Shown: positions 15,095-23,899, counted from the stretch's first letter. The stretch: DNA of 46,924 nt from an uncultured Oscillibacter sp. (GCA_910577405.1 CAJTMG010000023.1:1-46924), one strand, 5' to 3'. Notes: generated by a model from the sequence alone, not told the origin. Made by a program: numbers and translations.

Positions 15095-16114
15095 ATGATT
15101 GTCATTCTGAAGCAGAACCCGAACCGGGAACAGTTGGAGAGCCTGATCAGCTGGTTACAGGAAAAGGGCGTGTCCATTCACACCAGCATCGGCGAGGCGC
15201 ATACAATTTTAGGCCTGGTAGGCGACACGTCGAAACTGGACATTGACCTGATCGCGGCGCTGGATATTGTAGAGGACGTGAAGCGGGTACAGGAGCCGTA
15301 CAAGAACGCCAACCGGAAATTCCATCCGGAAGACACGGTGATTCCAGTGCGGGACACCCAGATCGGCGGCGGCACCCTGACGATTATGGCCGGACCTTGC
15401 TCTGTGGAAAGCGAGGAGCAGGTGGTGGCGATTGCCAAGGCTGTGAAGGCCAGCGGCGCCACCATGCTCCGGGGAGGCGCGTTCAAGCCCCGGACATCCC
15501 CGTATTCCTTCCAGGGCCTTGGCGAGAAGGGGCTGGAATACCTGAAAGTGGCGCGGGAGGAAACAGGACTCCCGATTGTCACGGAGGTCATGGACCTGTC
15601 CCAGCTGCCCCTCTTCAAGGACGTGGACGTGATTCAGATCGGGGCGCGGAATATGCAGAATTTCGACCTTCTGAAAGCGGCAGGGCATCAGGACAAGCCG
15701 GTGATGATCAAGCGGGGAATGTCGGCGACCTACGAGGAATGGCTGATGAGCGCGGAGTATGTTATGGCCAGCGGCAACGAGAATGTGATTCTTTGCGAAC
15801 GGGGTATCCGGACCTTTGAGAGCTACACCCGGAACACTCTGGACATCGCGGCGATTCCGGTCCTGCGGCAGCTTACCCATTTGCCCGTGATTATTGACCC
15901 CAGCCACGCCACGGGGAAATACTGGCTGGTGGAAACGCTGTCCCGGGCGGCGGTGGCTGCTGGAACGGACGGCTTGCAGATCGAGGTCCACAACGACCCG
16001 GCCCATGCCCTGTGCGACGGCCCGCAGTCCCTGAAGCCCGACGTGTTCGATCCCCTGGCCCGGAAGCTGCTGAAGCTCCATGCCTTTGTCCGGGGCCTGG
16101 ACGAGGGAGACTGA
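15095..16114 (+). CDS. aroF: 3-deoxy-7-phosphoheptulonate synthase, type I-beta with N-terminal ferredoxin-like domain
   Basis: A 339-residue DAHP synthase that condenses phosphoenolpyruvate and erythrose 4-phosphate, the first committed step. Residues 1-70 form the ferredoxin-like regulatory domain of the Thermotoga/Clostridium type (MIVILKQNPNREQLESLI; GDTSKLDIDLIAALD). That domain binds Tyr or Phe in relatives. The catalytic barrel has IMAGPCSVES, GGAFKPRTSPYSFQG, VMIKRGMSATYEEW and IIDPSHATGK. Start 15095 has AAAGGAGG nine bases upstream. It is the first structural gene after the attenuator, so both transcription and the enzyme itself may respond to Phe/Tyr. Confidence 0.96.
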   Translation: MIVILKQNPNREQLESLISWLQEKGVSIHTSIGEAHTILGLVGDTSKLDIDLIAALDIVEDVKRVQEPYKNANRKFHPEDTVIPVRDTQIGGGTLTIMAGPCSVESEEQVVAIAKAVKASGATMLRGGAFKPRTSPYSFQGLGEKGLEYLKVAREETGLPIVTEVMDLSQLPLFKDVDVIQIGARNMQNFDLLKAAGHQDKPVMIKRGMSATYEEWLMSAEYVMASGNENVILCERGIRTFESYTRNTLDIAAIPVLRQLTHLPVIIDPSHATGKYWLVETLSRAAVAAGTDGLQIEVHNDPAHALCDGPQSLKPDVFDPLARKLLKLHAFVRGLDEGD

Positions 16115-16124
16115 GGAGGGGCTT

Positions 16125-16961
16125 ATGAATATCGGAATCGTAGGCCTGGGCTTGATCGGCGGGTCTATGGCGAAGAGCACCAAGGCCCGAACCAGCCATA
16201 CAGTCTGGGGGGTGGACCTGGACGGCGAAACCATGGCCATGGCCCGGATGAGCGGAGCGATTGACGGCCCTTTGACGGATGAACGCCTGAAGGATTGCGA
16301 TTTGATTTTAGTTGCCATCTGTCCCGGCGCGGCGGTGGAATGGGTGAAACGGCACGCGGAGCTGATCCCGAAAAAGGCGATTTTAGTGGACCTGTGCGGG
16401 GTAAAACGTTCTGTAGTCGCGGAAATCGGGCCTGTCGCGGAGAAGCATGGCTTTGCGTATATCGGCGGGCATCCCATGGCGGGCAGAGAGCGGGGCGGAT
16501 TCACGGCGTCGTCAGAAGATCTGTATGTGGGGGCGTCCATGATCCTGACTCCCGACCACCGGACGGATATGCTGCTTCTGGAGACCCTGAAGGCGTATTT
16601 TCTGGACATAGGCTTTGCGGGGCTGACCTTCTCGGACCCGGAAGAGCATGACCGGATCATCGCGTTTACGTCCCAGCTGGCCCATATTGCCTCCAGCGCG
16701 TACGTCAAATCCCCGGAGGCCCAGCGGCGGCGCGGCTTTTCGGCGGGGAGCTTTCAGGATATGACCCGGGTGGCGCGGCTTGACGAAGCTATGTGGACAG
16801 AGCTGTTTATGGCCGACCGGGATTACTTGACCAAAGAGCTTGATATTCTGATCGCAAATTTGCAGGCCTACGCGGACGCGCTGAAATCCGGCGACGCGGA
16901 ACGGGTACGGGCGTTATTGAAGGAAGGCCGGGAGCTGAAGGCCACGGCAGGCGGAAACTGA
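16125..16961 (+). CDS. tyrA: Prephenate dehydrogenase
   Basis: This 278-residue enzyme oxidatively decarboxylates prephenate to 4-hydroxyphenylpyruvate, the tyrosine branch. The NAD(P)-binding motif GIVGLGLIGGSMAKS is at the N-terminus. GGHPMAGRERGGF is the substrate-site signature, with the catalytic histidine. FTSQLAHIASSAYV and GSFQDMTRVA belong to the C-terminal helical dimerisation domain. There is no ACT domain, so direct tyrosine feedback through one is not expected. The start follows the aroF stop by 10 bp with AGGAGG in the gap. Confidence 0.95.
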   Translation: MNIGIVGLGLIGGSMAKSTKARTSHTVWGVDLDGETMAMARMSGAIDGPLTDERLKDCDLILVAICPGAAVEWVKRHAELIPKKAILVDLCGVKRSVVAEIGPVAEKHGFAYIGGHPMAGRERGGFTASSEDLYVGASMILTPDHRTDMLLLETLKAYFLDIGFAGLTFSDPEEHDRIIAFTSQLAHIASSAYVKSPEAQRRRGFSAGSFQDMTRVARLDEAMWTELFMADRDYLTKELDILIANLQAYADALKSGDAERVRALLKEGRELKATAGGN

Positions 16962-16972
16962 AAGGAGGTCCT

Positions 16973-18034
16973 ATGAAGCGCATCCAGGTAAACACGAAGC
17001 CTTCCTATGAGGTTCTGATCGGGCCGGGGGTACTGTCCGAAAGCGGCGCGTACTTGAAGGGGCTCTTTCCTGACAGCCGGCTTGCGGTCATCACAGACAG
17101 CACCGTCGCGCCGCTGTATCTGGAGACCGCGCGGGAAAGTCTGACGGCGGCAGGGTACACGGTCAGCACCCACGTCTTTCCGGCGGGGGAGGCCAGCAAG
17201 AATTTTGTCACGCTTTCGGGCATTCTGGAATTTCTGGCGTCGGTTCCCCTGACCCGGACGGACTGCCTGATCGCGTTGGGCGGCGGAGTCGCGGGGGATA
17301 TGGCGGGCTTTGCGGCGGCCTGCTATCTGCGGGGAATCCGGTATGTGCAGATGCCCACCACGCTGCTTTCCGCGGTAGACTCGTCGGTAGGGGGAAAGAC
17401 GGCCATCGACCTGAAAGCGGGCAAGAATCTGGCGGGGGCGTTCTTACAGCCGTCGGCGGTTCTGTGCGACACCGACTGCCTGCGGTCCCTGCCCCCGGAG
17501 GTCTTTGCGGACGGCGCGGCGGAGGCGGTGAAGACGGGGGTCCTGTGCGACGAGAGCCTGTTCGCGCTGTTTGAGGACGGTTCGCTGACGGTCAATCCCG
17601 CGGAAGTAATCGCCCGGTGCGTGGCGTACAAGGCGGGTGTGGTCGAACGGGACGAGCGGGAACAGGGCGAACGGAAACTGCTGAATCTGGGGCACACCAT
17701 CGGCCACGCCATAGAGAAATGCAGCGGCTACCGCATCCCCCACGGACACGCGGTGGCGGCAGGACTGGCAATCATGGCCCGGAGCGCGGAGCGGCAGGGA
17801 ATGACAGAGGAACCTATCGCGGACCGCATCTGCGCCTGCCTGAAAGCCCAGAATCTGCCTGTGGTTACGGAATATCCTCCTGATATGCTGGCGGAAGCGG
17901 CCGGGGCGGACAAGAAGCGCTCCGGGGACGAAATTACGATCATTGTGCCAAGGAAGATTGGCCGCTGCGCGCTGGAGAAAATACCGGTAAGCGGGCTTCT
18001 GTTCACTATACGGGCAGGCTGGCGGGAGAATTGA
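16973..18034 (+). CDS. aroB: 3-dehydroquinate synthase
   Basis: A 353-residue enzyme converting DAHP to 3-dehydroquinate (NAD- and metal-dependent). GGGVAGDMAGFAAACYLRG is the NAD-binding region, VDSSVGGKTAIDLKAGKNL the phosphate/substrate loop, and LNLGHTIGHAIE holds a metal-ligand histidine. The gene starts 11 bp after tyrA with AAAGGAGG in the gap, and ends one base before aroA. Length is normal. Confidence 0.97.
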   Translation: MKRIQVNTKPSYEVLIGPGVLSESGAYLKGLFPDSRLAVITDSTVAPLYLETARESLTAAGYTVSTHVFPAGEASKNFVTLSGILEFLASVPLTRTDCLIALGGGVAGDMAGFAAACYLRGIRYVQMPTTLLSAVDSSVGGKTAIDLKAGKNLAGAFLQPSAVLCDTDCLRSLPPEVFADGAAEAVKTGVLCDESLFALFEDGSLTVNPAEVIARCVAYKAGVVERDEREQGERKLLNLGHTIGHAIEKCSGYRIPHGHAVAAGLAIMARSAERQGMTEEPIADRICACLKAQNLPVVTEYPPDMLAEAAGADKKRSGDEITIIVPRKIGRCALEKIPVSGLLFTIRAGWREN

Positions 18035-18035
18035 G

Positions 18036-19259
18036 ATGAATGTGAAACTTTATCCCCGCCGTTTGTCCGGAAGCGTAACGCCGCCGCCCAGCAAATCCAT
18101 GGCCCACCGTCTTCTGATCGCGGCGTCTCTTGCGGCGGGCCGGAGCCATATCCGGAACATCGATTTTTCTCAGGATGTGGAAGCAACTCTCCGGTGCATG
18201 AGCGCGTTAGGAGCACGCTGGGAGACGGACGGCGACGGTCTTGTGATAGACGGCGTCGGCGGTATCCGGGAACCGTTCGGGACTTTGCCGGAATTTGACT
18301 GCGGGGAATCAGGGTCGACCCTACGCTTCCTGATCCCGATCTCCCTGACGGCTGGCTGCGGCGGGATTTTCAGAGGACGGGGGCGTTTGATGGAGCGTCC
18401 GCAGCAGCCATATTTTGATTTGTTCGCGGAAAAGGGAATCCGATGGGAACAGTCCGGAGACACGCTGAAAATTGAGGGACAATTGACGCCGGGGGAATAC
18501 CGTCTGCCGGGGAACGTCTCCAGTCAGTTTTTCACGGGACTGCTGTTTGCCCTGCCCCTTCTGGACGCTCCCTGCTCCATTGTCAGCACCACGCCTCTGG
18601 AATCGGCTCCTTACGTCACGATGACCATGGGGGCGTTGCAGCGGGCGTTTGTGCCGGTCCGATACGCGCCGGAGCCTGAACGCTTCCATACACTCCCCTC
18701 GGTCTACCAGCCCTTTGACGCGGCGGCGGAGGCGGACTGGTCCCAGGCGGCATTCTGGTACACGGCGGCGGTACTGGGGAATCCGGTCCGTCTGCGGGGG
18801 ATGGACAGCGGTTCATTCCAGGGGGACAAGGTCATCGCGGCACACGCCCGGAAGCTCTCCCGGCCCGGCGATACACGGATTGATTTAAGCAGCTGCCCGG
18901 ACCTTCTGCCTCCCCTTGCGGTTATGGCGGCGGTCCGTCAGGGCAGGACGGAATTCTATGGCGGGGCGCGGCTGCGGCTGAAGGAAAGTGACCGTCTTGC
19001 AACCGTCCGGGAAATGCTGGAGGCCCTGAGCGTACGGGCAGAAGAGAACCCGGACGGCCTGACGGTCCACGGCGGCGGGGGACTTCAGGGCGGCATCGTC
19101 GACGGGGCCAACGATCATCGAATCGTGATGGCGGCGGCAGTTGCGGCCACCCGGTGCGACAGTCCGGTGACCATCATCGGCGCGGAGGCGGTGAGAAAAT
19201 CGTACCCGCAGTTCTGGCATGATTATGAAAAGCTGGGAGGTGAAGCGCTTGTCCTCTGA
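18036..19259 (+). CDS. aroA: 3-phosphoshikimate 1-carboxyvinyltransferase (EPSP synthase)
   Basis: A 407-residue EPSP synthase, joining phosphoenolpyruvate to shikimate 3-phosphate. Visible motifs are PPPSKSMAHRLLIAASLA, CGESGSTLRFLIPI, LPGNVSSQFFTGLLFALP and RLKESDRLATVREML, with the late DGANDHRIVMAAAVAA. The protein is somewhat shorter than the usual 420-440 residues, with no obvious domain missing. Its start is one base after the aroB stop, and its last codons contain the ribosome site and TTG start of aroC. Confidence 0.96.
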   Translation: MNVKLYPRRLSGSVTPPPSKSMAHRLLIAASLAAGRSHIRNIDFSQDVEATLRCMSALGARWETDGDGLVIDGVGGIREPFGTLPEFDCGESGSTLRFLIPISLTAGCGGIFRGRGRLMERPQQPYFDLFAEKGIRWEQSGDTLKIEGQLTPGEYRLPGNVSSQFFTGLLFALPLLDAPCSIVSTTPLESAPYVTMTMGALQRAFVPVRYAPEPERFHTLPSVYQPFDAAAEADWSQAAFWYTAAVLGNPVRLRGMDSGSFQGDKVIAAHARKLSRPGDTRIDLSSCPDLLPPLAVMAAVRQGRTEFYGGARLRLKESDRLATVREMLEALSVRAEENPDGLTVHGGGGLQGGIVDGANDHRIVMAAAVAATRCDSPVTIIGAEAVRKSYPQFWHDYEKLGGEALVL

Positions 19260-20340
19260 ATTCGGAAAGCTGATAAAAGCAAGCGTATTCGGGCAGTCCC
19301 ACGGCACAGCCATAGGGGTGACCATCGACGGGCTGCCTGCGGGAGAGCGTGTTGATTTGGAAGAGCTTCAGCGCTTTCTCAATCGCCGGCGTCCGGGAGC
19401 AAGCCCTCTGTCCACTGCCCGAAAGGAAGCCGACGCGCCTGAATTCCTGTCCGGTCTGGAAAATGGCATTACCTGCGGTTCTCCCTTGTGCGCCGTGATC
19501 CGGAACGCGGACCAGCACTCGAAAGATTACGGCGGTTTGACCGACACGCCCCGGCCCGGTCATGCGGATTACACGGCGGCGGTAAAATGGGGCGGTCAGG
19601 CGGATATGCGGGGCGGCGGGCATTTCTCCGGCCGTCTGACCGCGCCGCTGTGCATTGCCGGGGGAATCGCAAAGCAGATTTTAGCTCGCCGGGGAATCTT
19701 TGTCGGAGCACACCTGCAAGCCGCGGCGGGGATACAGGACGAGCGGTTTCCGCTGTATCCGTCAAGGGAGCTTCTGGAGGGAATCGGAGCGAAGGCCTTC
19801 CCGGTGCTGAACGATGGCGCGGGGGAGAAAATGCAGGCGGCAATTCTGGAGGCAAAATCGTCCCTGGACAGCGTGGGCGGGGTCATTGAATGCGCGGCGG
19901 TCGGGCTTCCGGCAGGTTTGGGGGACCCGATGTTTGAGGGCGTGGAAAACCGTCTGGCCGCGGCGCTGTTCGGTATACCGGCGGTGAAAGGCGTGGAGTT
20001 CGGCGAGGGCTTTCACGCGGCGGATCTGCGGGGTTCCGAGAACAACGACGCTTTCGTGATGGAGTCCGGAGCCGTGCGCACGCAGACAAACCACGCAGGC
20101 GGGATTTTAGGCGGAATCACCACCGGAATGCCGCTGATTCTCCGGGCTGCTGTTAAGCCTACGCCGTCCATAGGCAGGGAACAGAGGACGGTCAGTCTGG
20201 CAGCAGGGGAAACCGCCGCCCTGACCATACACGGACGGCATGACCCCTGTATCGCCCACCGCGCTGTTCCGGTGGTGGAGGCGGTTACGGCGATGGTACT
20301 TTTGGATATGCTGATGGAGGGAAATCATGGAACTTTCTGA
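19249..20340 (+). CDS. aroC: Chorismate synthase
   Basis: A 363-residue enzyme converting EPSP to chorismate with reduced FMN. The N-terminal FGQSHGTAIGVTIDGLPAG signature, the region around SVGGVIECAAVGLPAGLGDP, and GGITTGMPLILRAAVKPTPS are characteristic. A TTG start at 19249 is chosen because GGAGG lies eight bases upstream and the N-terminus then matches family length; an ATG at 19219 in frame adds ten unrelated residues. The start overlaps aroA by 11 bp, and the end overlaps pheA by 14 bp. Confidence 0.95.
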   Translation: MSSEFGKLIKASVFGQSHGTAIGVTIDGLPAGERVDLEELQRFLNRRRPGASPLSTARKEADAPEFLSGLENGITCGSPLCAVIRNADQHSKDYGGLTDTPRPGHADYTAAVKWGGQADMRGGGHFSGRLTAPLCIAGGIAKQILARRGIFVGAHLQAAAGIQDERFPLYPSRELLEGIGAKAFPVLNDGAGEKMQAAILEAKSSLDSVGGVIECAAVGLPAGLGDPMFEGVENRLAAALFGIPAVKGVEFGEGFHAADLRGSENNDAFVMESGAVRTQTNHAGGILGGITTGMPLILRAAVKPTPSIGREQRTVSLAAGETAALTIHGRHDPCIAHRAVPVVEAVTAMVLLDMLMEGNHGTF

Positions 20341-21463
20341 AATTCGGACAAGGATTGACACGGTAGACGATCAGCTTCTTGCACTGTTTCTCCAGCGGAT
20401 GGATTTGAGCGATGAAGTTGCGGCGTACAAGAACGAGCACAGCCTGCCGATTCTGAACAAGGAGCGGGAGCGCGGGATTCTGGCCCGGGTGACGGAGCAG
20501 GCCGGAGAACGGGAGCGGTATGTATATCATCTGTTCTCCACGCTGTTTGAGCTGGCCCGTTCCCGTCAGGCGGAGCTGATCAACGCGCCGACAATGGTAG
20601 GGGCGCAGGTCCGGACCTCCCTGGAAGCGGGGACGGAGCTGTTTCCTCAGACGGGTCTGATCGCGTGCCAGGGCGTAGAAGGCGGGAATTCACAGGCGGC
20701 TTGCGACAGACTGTTTCCCCGGGGACGTTTGATGTATGTGAAGACCTTTGAAGCCGTCGCGTCCGCGGTGGAATCGGGTCTCTGCAAATTCGGAGTGCTT
20801 CCGATTGAGAACAGCTCCAATGGTTCCGTTCGTTCGGTTTACGGGCTTTTGCAGGAGCGGAAGCTGTCCATTGTGCGGTCTACCCGTCTTTGCATCCGTC
20901 ATGAGCTTCTGGCGCTGCCTGGGGTGAAGATGGAGGATATTACCGAAATCTACTCCCATCAGCAGGCCATCGGGCAGTGCAGCCGATTCCTTGAGGGCTT
21001 GAAGGGCGTCAAGGTCATTCCCTGCGACAATACGGCGGCGGCGGCAAAGCTGGTGGGGGAATCCGGGAACCGTCACGCGGCGGCCATCTCGTCCCACCCC
21101 TGCGCGGCGCTGTACGGCCTGGAATGCGTAGACGACCATATTCAGAACAGCGACAACAACTATACCCGGTTCGTTTGCGTCACCAGAAACCCGGTCATTT
21201 ACGCGGGCGCAAACCGAATCAGTCTGATCCTCGCCTTTGAGAACAAACCCGGGGCCTTGTATGAAATCCTCTCGAAGCTGGCGGCGCTGGATATCAATAT
21301 GACAAAGCTGGAATCCTGCCCGGTGGTGGGAAGCGACTTTGAGTTCATCTTCTTCCTGGAGCTGGAGGCGGACACCAGAGACCCCAGCGTGCTGGCAATG
21401 CTGGAGGAAATGGAGCGGAGCTGCGCGCAGTTCCAATTCCTGGGCAGCTACGCGGAGGTATAA
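20327..21463 (+). CDS. pheA: Bifunctional chorismate mutase/prephenate dehydratase (P-protein)
   Basis: A 378-residue fusion. Residues 1-90 form an AroQ-type chorismate mutase (IRTRIDTVDDQLLALFLQRM). About 105-285 is prephenate dehydratase, with VLPIENSSNGSV and the catalytic Thr-Arg-Phe at 280-282. About 297-378 is an ACT domain for phenylalanine feedback. In E. coli, GALV (309-312) and ESRP (329-332) form the Phe site. Here the same positions read GALY and ESCP, so the arginine is a cysteine. The enzyme yields phenylpyruvate. The start is 14 bp inside aroC. Confidence 0.95.
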   Translation: MELSEIRTRIDTVDDQLLALFLQRMDLSDEVAAYKNEHSLPILNKERERGILARVTEQAGERERYVYHLFSTLFELARSRQAELINAPTMVGAQVRTSLEAGTELFPQTGLIACQGVEGGNSQAACDRLFPRGRLMYVKTFEAVASAVESGLCKFGVLPIENSSNGSVRSVYGLLQERKLSIVRSTRLCIRHELLALPGVKMEDITEIYSHQQAIGQCSRFLEGLKGVKVIPCDNTAAAAKLVGESGNRHAAAISSHPCAALYGLECVDDHIQNSDNNYTRFVCVTRNPVIYAGANRISLILAFENKPGALYEILSKLAALDINMTKLESCPVVGSDFEFIFFLELEADTRDPSVLAMLEEMERSCAQFQFLGSYAEV

Positions 21464-21467
21464 GGGC

Positions 21468-22775
21468 ATGGAAAAGCTGTATGGACTTCTGGGCCGGACG
21501 CTGGGGCATAGCTGGTCGAAACCGATACACGAGGCGTTCGGGTGCAAAGGCTATCAGATCATCGAACGCGAGCCGGAACAGTTGGAGGAATTCTTTGCAC
21601 GGGAAGATTTGGGCGGAGTGAACGTCACCATTCCCTATAAGCGGGACGTGATGAAATTCTGTGACTGCATCGACCCGGCGGCGGAGGCAATCGGGAGCAT
21701 CAACACAATCGTCCGCCGGGATGGGAAACTGTACGGCTATAATACGGATATTGACGGCTTTTTGTATATGCTGAACCGGGCCGGAATCGAGCTGACAGGG
21801 AAAAAAGTGGTGATCCTGGGCAGCGGCGGGGCGTCCCTGACAGCGCAGGCGGCGGCAAGACAGGAGAACGCCCGTCAGATTGTGGTGGTCTCCCGGAACG
21901 GAAAGGACAACTATGACAATTTGAGCCGCCATGCCCTCGCGGAGGTGCTGATCAACACAACGCCGGTGGGAATGTGGCCGAAGGTGGATGGCGCGCCGGT
22001 CAGTCTTCAGCTTTTCCCCAAGGCATCGGCGGTGGCGGATATGGTCTACAATCCCCTGCGGACAAACCTGCTTTTGGAGGCGGCGAAGATTGACGCGGAG
22101 GCCGGCCGGCTGATTACTGGCAATGCAGACGCGGAAGAGCTTGCAGCTCATGATATCCGGTTTATCCGGCATACGGGAGGGCTTCCCATGCTGGTGGCGC
22201 AGGCAAAACGGGCAGAAGAGCTTTTTTTCGGGGTATCTATCCCGGACGGCACAACGGAACAGGTGCTTTGGGACCTGCGGCATCGTATGGAAAACATCGT
22301 CCTGATCGGAATGCCCGGCAGCGGGAAGACCACCATAGGGAAGCTGTTATCAGAGCTGAGCGGCAGACCATATATCGATATTGACGAAGAGATTTCGCGC
22401 GAGGCAGGCCGGAGCATCCCGGAGATTTTCGCGGCGGAAGGAGAGAGCGGCTTCCGGAGGCTGGAAAACCAGATTCTGTCGGCGTGCCTGCTGAAGAGCG
22501 GTCAGGTGATTGCTACAGGGGGCGGGGCGGTCCTGTGGAGCGAAAACCGTCTGGCAATGAAGCGTTCCGGCCGTGTCTTCTTCATCCGGCGGGCCTTGGA
22601 GGATTTGCCGAAGGACGGCAGGCCCTTGTCCCAGGCGGGAAATCTGGAGGAAATGTACTGCGTAAGGGGGCCGCTGTACACGGGCGCAGCAGATATTTCA
22701 GTTTGGAACGATAAAGCGCCGGAGGAAACAGCGGCAGAAATATGGAGGGAATTCAGTGCATATCCTGGTAATTAA
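21468..22775 (+). CDS. aroE-aroK: Shikimate dehydrogenase-shikimate kinase fusion
   Basis: A 435-residue fusion of two consecutive pathway steps. Residues 1-270 are shikimate dehydrogenase: SKPIHEAF, VNVTIPYK with the catalytic Lys58, YNTDIDGF with Asp94, NADP loop GSGGAS (118-123) and NTTPVGMWP. Residues 274-435 are shikimate kinase: P-loop GMPGSGKTT (281-289), DIDEEI, and ATGGGAVL (349-356). The dehydrogenase carries about 20 extra residues (roughly 208-228) before the GLPMLVAQAKRA helix compared with what I expect of clostridial AroE. Start 21468 has GGAGG nine bases upstream, four bases after the pheA stop. Confidence 0.93.
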   Translation: MEKLYGLLGRTLGHSWSKPIHEAFGCKGYQIIEREPEQLEEFFAREDLGGVNVTIPYKRDVMKFCDCIDPAAEAIGSINTIVRRDGKLYGYNTDIDGFLYMLNRAGIELTGKKVVILGSGGASLTAQAAARQENARQIVVVSRNGKDNYDNLSRHALAEVLINTTPVGMWPKVDGAPVSLQLFPKASAVADMVYNPLRTNLLLEAAKIDAEAGRLITGNADAEELAAHDIRFIRHTGGLPMLVAQAKRAEELFFGVSIPDGTTEQVLWDLRHRMENIVLIGMPGSGKTTIGKLLSELSGRPYIDIDEEISREAGRSIPEIFAAEGESGFRRLENQILSACLLKSGQVIATGGGAVLWSENRLAMKRSGRVFFIRRALEDLPKDGRPLSQAGNLEEMYCVRGPLYTGAADISVWNDKAPEETAAEIWREFSAYPGN

Positions 22776-23196
22776 CGGGCCGAATATGAATCTGCTGGGC
22801 GTCCGTCAGCCCGAGATCTACGGCAGGACCACCTATGAGGAATTGACGGCTATGATACAGGATGAGGCCAAACGTCTGGGCGTCAAAGTATCCTGCTTTC
22901 AGTCGAATCACGAGGGGGATCTGATCGACGTGATTCAGCAGGCGTACTATGATAAAATGGACGGCATCATTATCAATCCCGCGGCGTACACTCATACCAG
23001 CGTGGCCCTGCTGGACGCGGTAAAGGCCGTGGGGATTCCTACGGTGGAGGTCCACGTTTCAGACCCCGACACTCGGGAGGATTTCCGTCATGTGTCCTAT
23101 ATCCGGGCGGCGTGCGTCGCGACTATACGGGGCCACGGTTTGGATGGATATCTGGAAGCCCTGCGCCTTTTGGTCAGCAGGGAAAAGAAGGAATAA
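22756..23196 (+). CDS. aroQ: 3-dehydroquinate dehydratase, type II
   Basis: A 146-residue type II dehydroquinase that removes water from 3-dehydroquinate to give 3-dehydroshikimate. INGPNMNLLGVRQPEIYG carries the active-site loop Arg and Tyr; FQSNHEGDLID, INPAAYTHTSVALLDA and VEVHVSDP (catalytic His) follow. A GTG start at 22756 overlaps the kinase end by 20 bp, with GGAGGG six bases upstream. With this gene the operon covers the whole route from DAHP to chorismate. Confidence 0.95.
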   Translation: MHILVINGPNMNLLGVRQPEIYGRTTYEELTAMIQDEAKRLGVKVSCFQSNHEGDLIDVIQQAYYDKMDGIIINPAAYTHTSVALLDAVKAVGIPTVEVHVSDPDTREDFRHVSYIRAACVATIRGHGLDGYLEALRLLVSREKKE

Positions 23197-23287
23197 AATA
23201 CAGCAAAGCCCCCAGCCTGACAGTAAACCCTGCAAGGGATTTTATCTGCTGCGGCTGTGGGGCAGGGTCAGCAAAGGAAGGGATTAT

Positions 23288-23701
23288 ATGTGGCTGATCT
23301 GCGCGATAGGCTCGTCGGTATTTGCAGCCCTGACGAGTATACTGGCAAAGGTGGGCATCGAGGGCGTAAATTCTACATTGGCTACGGCGGTGCGAACGAC
23401 AGTCGTGGTTCTGATGTCATGGGGGATGGTATTTCTGACCCGGACCCAAAACGGGCTGAACACCATCAACCGTCAAAGCTGGCTGTTTCTCATACTGTCC
23501 GGGCTTGCGACGGGCGCTTCCTGGCTGTGCTACTATAAGGCGCTGCAATTGGGGGAAGTCCGCAAGGTCGTGCCGGTAGACAAGCTGAGCGTGGTTTTGA
23601 CGCTGATTCTGGCCTTTGTCTTCCTGAAAGAGCCTCTGAGCCTGAGAGCCTTCCTGGGCTGTGTGCTGATTACGGCCGGGACTTTACTGCTGGCCTTTTG
23701 A
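23288..23701 (+). CDS. EamA/DMT-family small membrane transporter
   Basis: A 137-residue protein with about five hydrophobic helices. SSVFAALTSILAKVGIEGVN is the typical start of single-domain EamA members. LATGASWLCYYKALQLGE and VPVDKLSVVLTLILAFVFLK follow. Such half-size drug/metabolite transporters work as dimers. The gene is 91 bp after aroQ on the same strand with a GGAAGGG site, and a strong terminator follows, so it may share the aro transcript. Export of an aromatic compound is conceivable but unsupported. Confidence 0.85.
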   Translation: MWLICAIGSSVFAALTSILAKVGIEGVNSTLATAVRTTVVVLMSWGMVFLTRTQNGLNTINRQSWLFLILSGLATGASWLCYYKALQLGEVRKVVPVDKLSVVLTLILAFVFLKEPLSLRAFLGCVLITAGTLLLAF

Positions 23702-23710
23702 TATACAAGA

Positions 23711-23747
23711 AAGAAGGATGGGGAATCGATCACCCATCCTTCTTTTT
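23711..23747. terminator. Strong terminator at the end of the aro/EamA unit
   Basis: A 12-bp perfect stem (23711-23722 with 23733-23744), followed on the plus strand by T-rich sequence. Its outer bases also pair partly, so it may work in both directions. Confidence 0.88.
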
Positions 23748-23767
23748 GTATCAGAATTCCAGACGGC

Positions 23768-23810
23768 AAAAAAGAAACTCCCTAAGGGAAAAGACCCTTA
23801 AGGAGTTCTT
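23768..23810 (-). terminator. Terminator of the tRNA-Gly gene
   Basis: A long stem on the minus strand, AAGAACTCCTTAAGGG paired with CCCTTAGGGAGTTTCTT with a bulge, followed by a T tract. It starts one base past the tRNA CCA end. Confidence 0.82.
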
Positions 23811-23811
23811 C

Positions 23812-23887
23812 TGGAGCGGGCAACGAGGCTCGAACTCGCTACCTCCACCTTGGCAAGGTGGCGCTCTACCAGATGAGCTATGCCCGC
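23812..23887 (-). tRNA. tRNA-Gly (anticodon GCC)
   Basis: A 76-nt cloverleaf on the minus strand. The acceptor arm GCGGGCA pairs with TGCCCGC. The D arm contains AGCTCATCTGGTAGAGC, the anticodon loop TTGCCAA gives GCC, and the T arm contains GTTCGAGCC. CCA is encoded. It has its own promoter and terminator. Confidence 0.97.
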
Positions 23888-23899
23888 GGAACAAGGAAG

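Noticed and set aside
15209..16708. A 499-codon open frame antisense to aroF and tyrA.
   Set aside because: It mirrors well-identified genes on the plus strand, crosses the boundary between them, and its translation has no recognisable domain. High GC makes long antisense frames common here.
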